Assembly (NCBI RefSeq): GCF_003590795.1
Contig: NZ_QYUL01000006.1
Location: 1-64,000, forward strand
Direction of reading: 5' to 3'
Source: Azospirillum cavernae
GTDB lineage: Bacteria; Pseudomonadota; Alphaproteobacteria; Azospirillales; Azospirillaceae
Length of the DNA: 64,000 nucleotides
In this document: in pieces, positions 35,412 to 44,364 of the stretch
How the letters are laid out: each line of letters begins with the position of its first letter
Position numbering within the stretch: position 1 is the first letter of the stretch
Program-made: the position numbers and the translations under genes
The notes under the pieces: generated by a model
Told to the model about the DNA's origin: nothing
Databases searched by the model: none
The model's input: the letters and a program-made list of their open reading frames with translations, nothing else

Positions 35412-36467
35412 ATGACAAAATTTGGCGAGTCCCTTGACGTTTCAGTGGAGCAGACGCTCGAAGCTGGATTGCGGATGTTCGATGGGCGATCCGTTCTGGT
35501 GACAGGGGGGAGCGGATCGTTCGGGCAGCGCTTCGTCGAAACGGTGATGCGCCACGCCAAACCGCGCCGTGTCATCATTTTTTCTCGCGACGAATTCAAG
35601 CAGTACGAGATGCAGCAGCGCATGCCCGCAGAATGGGCCTCGACGCTGCGTTTCTTCATCGGCGATGTGCGCGACCGTGAACGGCTGGAATTGGCCATGC
35701 GCAACGTTGATTTCTGCGTCCACGCCGCCGCGCTGAAGCATGTTCCTGCCGCCGAATACAACCCCATGGAGTGCATCCACACCAACGTCTACGGCGCTGA
35801 AAATGTGGTGCGGGCGGCTCTGGCGATGGGGGTGCGGCGGGTCATCGCTCTGTCCACGGACAAGGCGGCGAACCCAATCAACCTGTATGGGGCCAGCAAG
35901 CTGGCCTCGGACAAGATCTTCATCGCGGCCAACAACCTGTCCGGCGCTCTCGACACACGTTTCTCCGTGGTGCGTTACGGCAACGTGGTCGGATCGCGCG
36001 GCAGCGTCGTGCCGTTGTTTCGCAAGATGATCGCGCAAGGGACGGACCATCTGCCGATCACCGACGCGCGGATGACCCGTTTTTGGATCACGCTTCAGCA
36101 TGGCGTCGATTTCGTCCTGTCCTGCTTTTCGATGATGTTGGGGGGCGAAATCTTCGTGCCCAAGATTCCCAGCATGCGCATGACCGAACTGGCGCAAGCC
36201 ATGGCGCCGGATCTGCCGTTGAAGATGGTGGGCATTCGCCCCGGTGAAAAGCTGCACGAGGTCATGATCACCGAGGATGATTCGCGCCAGACTTACGAAC
36301 TGACCGACCGTTTCGTCATCGAACCCGCCTTCGCCTTCTGGCAGCATGCGCCGTATGAGCGGTTGAGCGCCCGCCCGGTGCCGGACGGTTTCCGTTACGC
36401 CAGCGACAGCAACGGTGATTGGCTGGATGGCGAGCGACTGCGCACGCTGCTGGCGGAAGCTCATTGA
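35412..36467 (+). CDS. pseB: UDP-GlcNAc 4,6-dehydratase (pseudaminic acid step 1)
   Basis: This is an SDR-family enzyme with GGSGSFGQRFVETVM nucleotide-binding glycines, then the family-typical ALKHVPAAEYNPMECI, STDKAANPINLYGASKLASDK (catalytic Asp-Lys and Tyr-x3-Lys) and RYGNVVGSRGSVVPLF. It converts UDP-GlcNAc to the 4-keto-6-deoxy-altro sugar. The start at 35412 adds 21 residues before MFDGRSVLVTGG; ATG 35475 matches the family length better. It is followed after 19 bp by pseC. The remaining pathway genes (pseF, G, H, I) are not in the window. Confidence 0.9.
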   Translation: MTKFGESLDVSVEQTLEAGLRMFDGRSVLVTGGSGSFGQRFVETVMRHAKPRRVIIFSRDEFKQYEMQQRMPAEWASTLRFFIGDVRDRERLELAMRNVDFCVHAAALKHVPAAEYNPMECIHTNVYGAENVVRAALAMGVRRVIALSTDKAANPINLYGASKLASDKIFIAANNLSGALDTRFSVVRYGNVVGSRGSVVPLFRKMIAQGTDHLPITDARMTRFWITLQHGVDFVLSCFSMMLGGEIFVPKIPSMRMTELAQAMAPDLPLKMVGIRPGEKLHEVMITEDDSRQTYELTDRFVIEPAFAFWQHAPYERLSARPVPDGFRYASDSNGDWLDGERLRTLLAEAH

Positions 36468-36486
36468 CGCGGGCAAGGGAGGGATC

Positions 36487-37734
36487 ATGACCAGCGCCTT
36501 GCCTTTTCTGCCCTATGGCCGACAGGCTGTGGACGATGCGGACATCGCCGCCGTGGCGGCCGTGTTGCGGGGCGACTGGCTGACCCAGGGGCCGACGGTG
36601 ACGGCGTTTGAGCGGGCGTTTGCCGACAAGGTCGGCGCGGCGGCGGCGGTTGCCTGCGCCAACGGCACCGCCGCGCTGCGGTTGGCCTACACCGCTTTGA
36701 ACGTCGGTCCCGGCGACGCGGTGATCGTTCCATCCAACACCTTTCTCGCCACCGCTTCGGCGGCCCGTCACGCCGGGGCTGAAGTGGCCTTTGCCGACGT
36801 TGATCCCGTCACCGGGTTGATGGGGGTTGAGCACGCCGAAGCCGCTTTGGCCCAGGCGCGCGCGGCTGGGTGGCGTCCGCGAGTCCTGGCTCCGGTCCAT
36901 TATGCGGGGCAGACCGCCGCGATGGCCGATCTTGGCGCCCTGGCTCGCGATCAGGGGCTGGCGGTCGTTGAAGACGCCTGCCACGCCGTCGGCGCCGTTG
37001 ATTGCAGCGGTTCTGTTCCGTCGCCTGTTGGCGCTTGCGTCCAGAGCGCGCTGACCGTGTTCTCCTTCCACCCGGTCAAGACCATCGCCGCCGGAGAAGG
37101 GGGAGCCGTGACCGGGGCGGATCCAGCCCTGATGGAGCGGGTGCGCCGTCTTTGCAACCATGGCATCCACCGGACTGGGCCGGGTGAGGTGGACGCGTTC
37201 ACCGATCCCGAAGCCGCCTGTGACCAGAATGGCTTGGCCAACCCCTGGTATTATGAGATGGAAGAGCCGGGCTTCAATCATCGGCTGTCCGACATCCACG
37301 CCGCTCTTGTTCTCAGCCAGCTTGGGCGGCTCGACGCCTTCGTTGAGCGGCGGCGGCGTCTGATGGCGTTGTACGCCGCGCGTCTGGCCTCGTTGGCTCC
37401 GCTGGTCGAGGCGCCGCGTGTGGTTCCCTGGTGCCGTCCGGCTTGGCATCTTTGCGCCGTCCGCATCGACTTTGCCGCCGCTGGCCAGTCTCGGGCGCGG
37501 GTGATGGCGGCACTGCGCGCGCAAGGCGTCGGCAGTCAAGTCCATTACATTCCGGTTCATCGCCAACCCTATTGGCGGCGGCGCTATGGTGATCGGTCTC
37601 TGCCGGGGGCGGAGCGGCATTACGCGCAAACCTTGTCTCTGCCGCTTTATCCGACGATGGTGGATGAGGACGTTGATCGGGTTGTTCGCGCGCTGGAAAG
37701 GGCCTTGACCGGCGCTGAGGGCGGCGGCGGGTGA
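36487..37734 (+). CDS. pseC: UDP-4-amino-4,6-dideoxy-AltNAc aminotransferase (pseudaminic acid step 2)
   Basis: The 415-residue DegT/DnrJ-type aminotransferase starts MTSALPFLPYGRQAVDDADI with GGGAGG-like AAGGGAGG upstream. PLP-binding features are present: ANGTAALRLAYTAL, VPSNTFLATASAARHAG, VVEDACHAVGA with Asp, and FHPVKTIAAGEGGAV with the catalytic Lys. YEMEEPGFNHRLSDIHAALVLSQL and SQVHYIPVHRQPYWR are typical of PseC. It uses glutamate to aminate the PseB product. Adjacency to pseB makes the pathway assignment firm for these two steps. Confidence 0.9.
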   Translation: MTSALPFLPYGRQAVDDADIAAVAAVLRGDWLTQGPTVTAFERAFADKVGAAAAVACANGTAALRLAYTALNVGPGDAVIVPSNTFLATASAARHAGAEVAFADVDPVTGLMGVEHAEAALAQARAAGWRPRVLAPVHYAGQTAAMADLGALARDQGLAVVEDACHAVGAVDCSGSVPSPVGACVQSALTVFSFHPVKTIAAGEGGAVTGADPALMERVRRLCNHGIHRTGPGEVDAFTDPEAACDQNGLANPWYYEMEEPGFNHRLSDIHAALVLSQLGRLDAFVERRRRLMALYAARLASLAPLVEAPRVVPWCRPAWHLCAVRIDFAAAGQSRARVMAALRAQGVGSQVHYIPVHRQPYWRRRYGDRSLPGAERHYAQTLSLPLYPTMVDEDVDRVVRALERALTGAEGGGG

Positions 37735-37850
37735 ACCACTGACGACGGCTGACAGGGCGCAGCCGTATTCCTTTGATGGCGGAAATGCGCTATGTCAGCC
37801 CATGTCTCCGCAACGCCTTTTTAGGGCAACGCTTTTTTAGGAGTGGGACC

Positions 37851-38147
37851 ATGGCCGAAGGAACTGTGGATTATTACGCGATGGTCGAAGAGGCGTGGCA
37901 GCTCAGCGACACCGCGCGTGACTATGTGAAGAACGCGGGCCGTGAGGTGGACAACACCGAGCTGTGGGAGAAGGTGTTCGTCACCTCACCGTTGCTTGAT
38001 CTTGATCGCACCCAGGCCGAGGGCGGTCAGCCCCTTCAGAAGATTTTCTTCAAGAATCCCTACGGCCTGCAATACCGCGCCGATCACAAGGATTGGATCC
38101 CTTTCCGTCATGGCGCTTTGGATCCGGCTTACCTTCAGGTGGTCTGA
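37851..38147 (+). CDS. Small unknown protein (98 aa)
   Basis: ATG 37851 has a strong AGGAG. The product MAEGTVDYYAMVEEAWQLSD... is soluble, slightly acidic and mostly helical with a C-terminal KNPYGLQYRADHKDWIPFRHG segment. I recognise no family. It sits between pseC and an RTX gene on the same strand and may be expressed with the RTX gene. Confidence 0.6.
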   Translation: MAEGTVDYYAMVEEAWQLSDTARDYVKNAGREVDNTELWEKVFVTSPLLDLDRTQAEGGQPLQKIFFKNPYGLQYRADHKDWIPFRHGALDPAYLQVV

Positions 38148-38230
38148 TCCGTTTGGTCAGAAAACCCTGGGCCGGTCCGGGTCGAACATTGTCCTTCGTG
38201 TGGTCTACGCTCAACAGAATGAGGTGAGAC

Positions 38231-39466
38231 ATGGCGCTGTTGGCAGGAAACGCGCGGGCAATTTGGGCGGCGGACACGGTCGCCGGGACGGCGAACGCCG
38301 ACACCCTGACCGGAACCAGCGGAGCTGACGCCGTGAACGGGCTGGGCGGCGTCGACCGTTTCGTCCTGACCAGCGACATCTCGGCCTATGCCATGACGTT
38401 CGGCAGCGGCGGAAGTCTGTTCATCAGCGGCCCGGACGGCGCGGACACCCTGACCGGGGTTGAACTGGTGCAGACGAGCAGCGGCTCGTTGATCTCGGTT
38501 GCTAGCCTTGCGGGTTTTTCGGAGCCGTCCGTCTCCGGCCTGACGGTCGGCCCAGGCGCGACCAGCGCCGCCGATTACCTTCTTGGAACGTCCGCTGTTG
38601 ATTGGATCGGTGGTGCTGGCGGCAACGACACCATCTATGGCCTGGCGGGAGCTGACGCCCTGTTCGGCCAGTCCGGCGACGACGTCCTGTTGGCCGGGGC
38701 TGACAACGACACGCTGGAAGGCGGGGCGGGCAACGACCTTCTGTTCGGCGGGACCGGAGATGATCGGCTGAACGGCGACGCCATCGGCCAGTCCGGCGCC
38801 GACACCCTGTTGGGCGAGACGGGCGACGATTGGCTGGATGGCGGGGGCGGGGCTGACTTTCTGGATGGCGGGTCAGGCAACGACACGCTTTACGCGGGAT
38901 TCGGGGCCGACACCTTGCGCGGCGGCGCTGGCGACGATGTGCTGTTTGGGGATGTCTATTCCGACCGCGCGCATGAAATCGCGGTCGCCATGTCGGGCGG
39001 CGCGCCGTTGCTGTCCCAGGACGACGTTCTTTTGGGTGGATCGGGCAACGACACGCTGATTGGCGGCGTGGGATCCGATCTTTTGGATGGCGGCCTTGGC
39101 AACGACGTGTTTTCGGTGCGCAACCTGAACGAATCGACGCTGACCGCCCCTGACGTCATCGTGAATTTCAACGGTCCGACGATTACGGCGGCGGCCCTGT
39201 TGGGCAACGTCAGCTACGCGACGCCGGGGGCTGAGGCCGACCGCATCGACGTGTCGGAAATCGACGCCATCTCGGGAACGACGGTGAATGACGGCTTTTC
39301 CTTCATCGGAACCGCCGCCTTCTCGGCGGCAGGGCAGTTGCGTTACGAGACGGCCAACGGCGTGACCATGATCGAAGGCAATGTGAACGCCGACCTGGCC
39401 GCTGATTTTCGGATTCAAGTCGACATCGCCAATTACGAATTTTCGTACTTCGACTTTGTCCTGTGA
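38231..39466 (+). CDS. Second RTX-repeat (haemolysin-type calcium-binding) protein
   Basis: The 411-residue product starts at ATG 38231 (GAGGTGAG upstream). After an N-terminal part with TLTGTSGADAVNGLGGVDRF come RTX nonapeptides from about residue 130 to 300 (GGAGGNDTIYGLAGADALFG, GGAGNDLLFGGTGDDRLNG and others). The C-terminus (PDVIVNFNGP, ADRIDVSEIDAI, FIGTAAFSAAGQLRYE, ending YFDFVL) resembles the serralysin-type C-terminal segment of type I secreted proteins. No protease active site is present. The likely exporter is encoded at 59.8-63.4 kb. Confidence 0.85.
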   Translation: MALLAGNARAIWAADTVAGTANADTLTGTSGADAVNGLGGVDRFVLTSDISAYAMTFGSGGSLFISGPDGADTLTGVELVQTSSGSLISVASLAGFSEPSVSGLTVGPGATSAADYLLGTSAVDWIGGAGGNDTIYGLAGADALFGQSGDDVLLAGADNDTLEGGAGNDLLFGGTGDDRLNGDAIGQSGADTLLGETGDDWLDGGGGADFLDGGSGNDTLYAGFGADTLRGGAGDDVLFGDVYSDRAHEIAVAMSGGAPLLSQDDVLLGGSGNDTLIGGVGSDLLDGGLGNDVFSVRNLNESTLTAPDVIVNFNGPTITAAALLGNVSYATPGAEADRIDVSEIDAISGTTVNDGFSFIGTAAFSAAGQLRYETANGVTMIEGNVNADLAADFRIQVDIANYEFSYFDFVL

Positions 39467-39478
39467 CCTTTCGTCGTT

Positions 39479-40387
39479 TCAGGTCCGTTTTTTCGGGGCG
39501 ACGGCCACGTCGATGACCAGACGATGGCCGTGCTCCTTTTCGGGGGGCAAGACGAAGACGGTCTTTGTCTGAATAGGACCTTGGCCACCGAGAATCAGGT
39601 GGTTGACGCCCCCGCTCGTGGCCAGCCGATAGGTCAGCGGCGCTGCCGCGAAGGCGCCGGAGGCTGGCGCTTTCCACAATGTTCCCGGCAACACCAGTTC
39701 CAGCCGGTTGGGCGCACGCTGCGCCAGCAGGGTGAAGCGGGGTGGTCCGTCGAGATCCAGAACGACGCGGACGGTCCCACCGTTGGTGGCCGCACGCAGT
39801 TGCGTCACCGCAAGCGTTTGGCTTGGCTTTTCAGTCACACCGGCTGTTGGGGCCGTTGTCATGGTCGGTTTGGGGCGCGGAACGGGCGCAACGGGAAGCG
39901 GCGCGGCGGGGGGGGCGACGGTGGGCTTGGCGTCCAGCGCGACGTCTGGGGAAGCGTTCGCAGGTGGCGGGGCCGCCGCGACCATGGGCGCGGCGGGCGC
40001 GGGCTGTGTTGCGATGGGAAGGCTGTTCGGCGCGGGATTGGGTGGCGGCGCAGGCGGCGGCGGGGAGGGAAGCGCCGCTGTTTTCGGCGATCCTGGCGCG
40101 CCTGGACGGCCTTCCGCGCGGCCAAAAAGGCGATAATGGTCGTAGCCGCTGCGCCATTGTCCGGCTTTCACGGCGGCGGCGACGTCGGGGTTGGCGGCCA
40201 GATAGGTGGTTTCCCGCCAGCCCGGAATGGGAGCATCGGTCAGATTGAGGTCTTTGACCTTGTCCTTGCGCGCCCATTCCAGAACCGGGCCGGGAAGCGA
40301 CACGCGCAAATCCAGCATCTGCACCCCCAGAGACAGCCAAAGGGGGGTCAGCAGAAGAACCGTCAGGCGCAGGATCTGGGAAAACAA
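39479..40387 (-). CDS. Membrane-anchored protein with proline-rich linker and AMIN-like domain
   Basis: A hydrophobic segment at the start (LRLTVLLLTPLWLSLGV) suggests an anchor or uncleaved signal. It is followed by a TTYLAANPDVAAAVKAGQW...DHYRLFGRAEGR motif known from alphaproteobacterial surface proteins. A ~90-residue Pro/Ala linker leads to a C-terminal beta domain (VRVVLDLDGPPRFTLL, NRLELVLPGTLW, GHRLVIDVAV) resembling AMIN domains, which target proteins to the cell envelope. The start is uncertain: TTG 40387 is used. An ATG in another frame (MGFFASLQTF, near 40440) could be the true start if a small indel intervenes. Confidence 0.5.
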   Translation of the reverse strand: MFSQILRLTVLLLTPLWLSLGVQMLDLRVSLPGPVLEWARKDKVKDLNLTDAPIPGWRETTYLAANPDVAAAVKAGQWRSGYDHYRLFGRAEGRPGAPGSPKTAALPSPPPPAPPPNPAPNSLPIATQPAPAAPMVAAAPPPANASPDVALDAKPTVAPPAAPLPVAPVPRPKPTMTTAPTAGVTEKPSQTLAVTQLRAATNGGTVRVVLDLDGPPRFTLLAQRAPNRLELVLPGTLWKAPASGAFAAAPLTYRLATSGGVNHLILGGQGPIQTKTVFVLPPEKEHGHRLVIDVAVAPKKRT

Positions 40388-40579
40388 AGCGCTGAAGCGT
40401 CCGGCTGAAAGGTTTGAAGGGAGGCGAAGAACCCCATCGCAGCGTCTTTTTCGCCTTGGCCTCTTGGTGCGCTGACGACACTCGAATGGGTACTCCGCCC
40501 GACTCGTCGCCGTCCAGAAAAAGCCGAACGGGCGGTGATGGCGAGGATGTTGACTGTTTGGGGATTGAGTAGGTCCCCA

Positions 40580-40612
40580 TCGATAGCGTCCGTTAAGATG
40601 GACCAAATTCGG
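40580..40612 (-). repeat. 33-bp sequence shared, inverted, with 4721-4753
   Basis: Same sequence as the AT-rich block upstream of the sulfotransferase, in opposite orientation. It lies just past the IS256 N-terminal remnant and may be an IS end. Confidence 0.5.
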
Positions 40613-40635
40613 ACTGGCGTTGAGGTGGCCATCGA

Positions 40636-40863
40636 TCAGGCGGCTTTGGCTGAAAAGGTGATGGTCGGGGTGCTTTCGACGGCTGTGCTCAGTTCGGCCA
40701 TGACCTCGACCTGCATGTAACGGTTCAACATCTGCAACACCGCCTCGGCAACGCTGCGCAGAAAGTCGCCGTCGTCGGTCTTCTGCAGAAGATCTGCCAG
40801 TGCCATACTGTCATCGGTCACTGAGTTCGTCCTTCGGTTCGAGCTGAAGCGTTGCAACTCCAC
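40636..40863 (-). pseudogene. IS256-family transposase N-terminal remnant
   Basis: MALADLLQKTDDGDFLRSVAEAVLQML (within the 75-residue frame) is the conserved start of one IS256 subgroup. The sequence then changes to unrelated residues and stops. The rest of the transposase is missing here; a central fragment of this type lies at 23886-24240. Confidence 0.65.
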
Positions 40864-40907
40864 TCTAGCCGACCAATCCGATGACGACCTCTTTCACACG
40901 AGCCGCC

Positions 40908-40934
40908 GCCCGTGGGGGCATGCTCCCCACGGGC
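40908..40934. terminator. Perfect GC-rich hairpin
   Basis: GCCCGTGGGG...CCCCACGGGC with a GCATGC centre; no T run follows. It lies between two IS fragments and may be an IS-related hairpin. Confidence 0.35.
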
Positions 40935-40989
40935 GATCAGAGAATTTCCACCACAACCGTGGACGCTATCTGGAGGACAATTTTCCTTT

Positions 40990-41141
40990 CCAGATCAGCG
41001 GTCGAAACTGCCATTGGACGCTGTATCGACGGGCTTTATAATCCTGCTCGGCGACATTCGGCGCTCGGCTGCAAAAGCCCACGCGCTTTCGAGCGCCAAT
41101 GCATAGCCGAAGACCAAAGGCTCTCTACTTTTCCAGGGTGA
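40990..41141 (+). pseudogene. IS3-family transposase orfB C-terminal fragment
   Basis: CIDGLYNPARRHSALGCKSP followed by RAFER is the typical end of IS3 OrfB integrase-like proteins (usual form YNPRRRHSALG). Only the last ~40 codons remain. Confidence 0.75.
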
Positions 41142-41419
41142 CTCCATGTATTCGTTGTCGCTAACTTCAGCCAGAGCCTTAAAAAGCCGTTCGAAAACGC
41201 CGCTTTCGCACCAGCGACGGTAGCGGCGGTGGGTATTCTTCCAGTCCCCAAAACGGGCGGGGAGATCGCGCCACGGAATGCCGGCCCGGTAGCGGTACAG
41301 CACAGCATCGACAAACAGGCGGTTGTCCTTCGCCCTCCCACCGACATGCCCGGCGCGGCCCCCGGCAGAAAATCCTGGATCCATTCCCACTGGTCGTCCC
41401 GTAATGCATAGCGTCGCAT
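41130..41419 (-). pseudogene. IS5-family transposase N-terminal half
   Basis: MRRYALRDDQWEWIQDFLPG starts at 41419. After a frame change near 41365 it continues GRAGHVGGRAKDNRLFVDAV and YRYRAGIPWRDLPARFGDWK, the standard IS5/IS427 N-terminal domain. It ends abruptly after LAEVSDNEYM, before the catalytic region. Confidence 0.8.
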
Positions 41420-41504
41420 CGGTCGGCCCTCCCATCAGCCAACCTTCTGGGAATCACGCATTCCTATCGATGGGAATCCCCTAACTGACGACACTCCCTC
41501 AGGA

Positions 41505-42458
41505 TCAGGCGAAGAAGCGGTCGCGGAAATAAGCGATGGTGCGCTCCAGCCCGGCGTCGAGCGGCACCGTCGGTTCCCAGTTCATCAAGGCCTTGGCCTT
41601 CGAGATGTCCGGGCGGCGCTGTTTGGGATCGTCCTGGGGCAACGGCTTGTGCTCGATCCGCGAGGAGGAGCCGGTCAGCCGGATGATCTTCTCGGCCAGT
41701 TCCAGCATGGTGAATTCGCCAGGATTGCCGAGATTCAGCGGGCCGGTGATTTCGGCGGGCGTGTCCATGAAGCGCAGGAAGCCTTCGATCAGATCATCGA
41801 CGTAGCAGAAGGCGCGGGTCTGCTGGCCGTCGCCGTAAACGGTGATCGGTTCGCCCTTCAGCGCTTGGATGACGAAGTTCGACACCACCCGCCCGTCGTT
41901 GGGGTGCATGCGTGGGCCATAGGTGTTGAAGATGCGGATGACCTTGATCGACAGCTTGTGCTGGCGGTGATAGTCGAAGAACAGCGTCTCGGCGCAGCGT
42001 TTGCCCTCGTCGTAGCAGGCGCGCGGGCCGATGGTGTTGACGTTGCCCCAATACTCCTCGGTCTGCGGATGCACCGCCGGGTCGCCATAGACCTCAGAGG
42101 TCGAGGCCTGCATGATCCGCGCGTTCAGCCGTTTGGCCAGCCCCAGCATGTTGATGGCGCCATGGACGCTGGTCTTGGTCGTTTGCACCGGATCATGCTG
42201 GTAATGAATCGGCGACGCCGGGCAGGCCAGATTGTAGATCTGGTCCACCTCGACATAGAGCGGGAACGTCACGTCGTGACGAATCAGCTCGAAACGTGGG
42301 TTGGATAGAAGGTGAAGGACGTTGTCGCGGCTGCCTGTGAAATAATTGTCGGCGCACAGAACCTCGCAATCCCGCTCCAGCAGGCGCTCGCACAGATGCG
42401 AGCCGAGGAATCCGGCGCCGCCGGTGACGAGAACCCGTTTTCTGTTGAGAGAACGCAT
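41505..42458 (-). CDS. uxs: UDP-glucuronate decarboxylase (UDP-xylose synthase)
   Basis: This 317-residue SDR enzyme (ATG 42458; a GTG five codons upstream is possible) has VLVTGGAGFLGSHLCERLL, DNYFTGSRDNV and HDVTFPLYVEVDQIYNLACPASP. The latter, with the ASTSEVYGDP and YDEGKRCAETL (Tyr-x3-Lys) blocks, distinguishes UXS from dTDP-glucose dehydratases. It makes UDP-xylose from UDP-glucuronate in the cytoplasm. It opens a run of nucleotide-sugar genes on the minus strand. No UDP-glucose dehydrogenase is present here. Confidence 0.9.
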   Translation of the reverse strand: MRSLNRKRVLVTGGAGFLGSHLCERLLERDCEVLCADNYFTGSRDNVLHLLSNPRFELIRHDVTFPLYVEVDQIYNLACPASPIHYQHDPVQTTKTSVHGAINMLGLAKRLNARIMQASTSEVYGDPAVHPQTEEYWGNVNTIGPRACYDEGKRCAETLFFDYHRQHKLSIKVIRIFNTYGPRMHPNDGRVVSNFVIQALKGEPITVYGDGQQTRAFCYVDDLIEGFLRFMDTPAEITGPLNLGNPGEFTMLELAEKIIRLTGSSSRIEHKPLPQDDPKQRRPDISKAKALMNWEPTVPLDAGLERTIAYFRDRFFA

Positions 42459-42510
42459 AGGGGGGGCTTTCACCGCAAAAGAAAAGAAGGACGGAGGCGG
42501 ATGGTCCGCA

Positions 42511-43374
42511 TCATCCCAACAGGCTGAGCAGATAGCGACCGTACTCGTTCTTCTTCAACGGTTCGGCCAGCCGGGAGACCTGCTCGCCATCGATCCAGCC
42601 GGACACATAGGCGATCTCTTCCGGGCAGGCGATCTGAAGACCCTGACGGTGCTGGATGGTGCGGACGAACTCCGCCGCTTCCAGAAGGCTGTCGTGGGTG
42701 CCGGTGTCGAACCAGCCATAGCCGCGCCCCATCTGCTCGACGTCGAGCAGGCCAAGATCGAGATAGGCGGCGTTGACCGAGGTGATCTCCAACTCGCCAC
42801 GCGCCGAGGGCTTCACGGCGGCGGCGATGTCCAGCACCTGATTGTCGTAGAAATACAGCCCCGTCACCGCCCATTTGGAACGCGGCGCGGTCGGCTTTTC
42901 CTCGATGCTCAGCGCCCGCCCGGTCTCGTCGAACTCGACCACGCCGTAGCGTTCGGGATCGCGCACGCCATAGGCGAAGACGCGGGCGCCGGTGGTCTTT
43001 TCCCCGGCGGCGCGCAGAAGCTGGGTCAGGCCGTGGCCGTAGAAGATGTTGTCGCCCAGCACCAGCGCGCAGCTGTCGGCGCCGACGAACTCACGACCGA
43101 TGATGAAGGCCTGGGCCAGCCCGTCGGGGGAGGGTTGGGCCGCGTAGGACAGCGACACGCCCCATTGCGACCCGTCGCCCAGAACGGTCTGGAACAGCGG
43201 TTGGTCGTGCGGCGTGGTGATGATGAGGATGTCGCGGATGCCCGCCAGCATCAACGTGCTGAGCGGGAAATAGATCATCGGCTTGTCGTAGATCGGCAGC
43301 AGCTGTTTGCTGATCGCGCGCGTCACCGGGTAGAGCCGGGTGCCGGATCCGCCTGCCAGAATGATGCCTTTCAT
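42511..43374 (-). CDS. rfbA: Glucose-1-phosphate thymidylyltransferase
   Basis: From ATG 43374 (GGCGGA upstream) the 287-residue protein starts MKGIILAGGSGTRLYPVTRA, the nucleotidyltransferase loop. It continues SKQLLPIYDKPMIYFPLSTLM, LVLGDNIFYGHGL and VVEFDETGRALSIEEKP, then WFDTGTHDSLLEAAEFV, all as in RfbA/RmlA. It makes dTDP-glucose, the first step to dTDP-L-rhamnose. It lies next to rfbD and rfbB on the same strand. Confidence 0.97.
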   Translation of the reverse strand: MKGIILAGGSGTRLYPVTRAISKQLLPIYDKPMIYFPLSTLMLAGIRDILIITTPHDQPLFQTVLGDGSQWGVSLSYAAQPSPDGLAQAFIIGREFVGADSCALVLGDNIFYGHGLTQLLRAAGEKTTGARVFAYGVRDPERYGVVEFDETGRALSIEEKPTAPRSKWAVTGLYFYDNQVLDIAAAVKPSARGELEITSVNAAYLDLGLLDVEQMGRGYGWFDTGTHDSLLEAAEFVRTIQHRQGLQIACPEEIAYVSGWIDGEQVSRLAEPLKKNEYGRYLLSLLG

Positions 43375-43467
43375 GTCCGCCGCCTGTCTGTCTGTGGTCT
43401 GGATGTCGCGAAGGATGAATTCCAAACGGCGCGCTCGGCATGAGCGCGCCGTCGTCAGCGTGGGTCG

Positions 43468-44364
43468 TCAGGTCGCCGGTGGCCGCTGGCTGAACAGTTC
43501 GTCCAGCACGCGGTCCAGGCTGTCCGCCCAGTCCGGCGGTTCGACGCCGAAAGCGGCGCGCAGGCGGGAACCGTCCAGCCGGGAGTTGATCGGGCGGCGC
43601 GCCGGGGTCGGGTAATCGGCGGTGGCGATCGGCTTGACCGCCGGGCGGCGGCCTTCCTCGCGCGCCAGACGCTCGAAGATGCGCTCGGCAAAGCCGAACC
43701 AGGTGGTTTCTCCAGCGCCGGTCAGATGATAGGTGCCCCACGGAACGTCGTCGGGCTGGCCCTGGATGCGCGCGGCGATGCGGGTGATGGCGGCGGCGAT
43801 GTCGTCCGCCGAGGTCGGCGCGCCGGTCTGGTCGGCGACGACGCTCAGCTCGGCGCGTTCCCGGCCCAGCCGCAGCATGGTCTTGACGAAATTGGCGCCG
43901 TGGGCGGCGTAAACCCAGGAGGTGCGCAAAATGACGTGGCGGGGCGCTGTGGCGCGCACCGCCGCCTCTCCCGCTTCCTTGCTGGCGCCATAGGCGTTGA
44001 CCGGGGCGACGGGGTCATCCTCGACGTAAGGGGCGGGCTTGGTTCCGTCAAACACATAGTCGGTGGAGATGTGAATCAGGGCCGCTCCGCGCGCGGCGCA
44101 GGCCGCCGCAAGATGGGCCGGACCGTCGCGGTTGATGGCGAAGGCGGCCTCGCGCTCGCTCTCCGCCTTGTCCACGGCGGTGTAGGCGGTGGCGTTGACC
44201 ACCAGATCCGGGGCGTGTTCAGCCACCGCGCGGTCGATGCTGTCGGGATCGGCCAGATCCACCGCCGGGCGGGCCAACCCGACGACGCGGGCGCCGTCCG
44301 GCCAGCAGGCGCGCATCAGGGCGTGGCCGACCTGCCCGCTGGCGCCGAGGACGAGGATGTTCAC
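43468..44364 (-). CDS. rfbD: dTDP-4-dehydrorhamnose reductase
   Basis: GTG 44364 overlaps the rfbB stop as GTGA and gives 298 residues beginning ILVLGASGQVGHALMRA. Family blocks follow: DLVVNATAYTAVDKAESE, ISTDYVFDGTKPAPYVEDD, AYGASKEAGE (Tyr-x3-Lys) and TSWVYAAHGANFVKTML. It performs the last reduction to dTDP-L-rhamnose. Translational coupling with rfbB implies balanced expression. Confidence 0.95.
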   Translation of the reverse strand: MNILVLGASGQVGHALMRACWPDGARVVGLARPAVDLADPDSIDRAVAEHAPDLVVNATAYTAVDKAESEREAAFAINRDGPAHLAAACAARGAALIHISTDYVFDGTKPAPYVEDDPVAPVNAYGASKEAGEAAVRATAPRHVILRTSWVYAAHGANFVKTMLRLGRERAELSVVADQTGAPTSADDIAAAITRIAARIQGQPDDVPWGTYHLTGAGETTWFGFAERIFERLAREEGRRPAVKPIATADYPTPARRPINSRLDGSRLRAAFGVEPPDWADSLDRVLDELFSQRPPAT

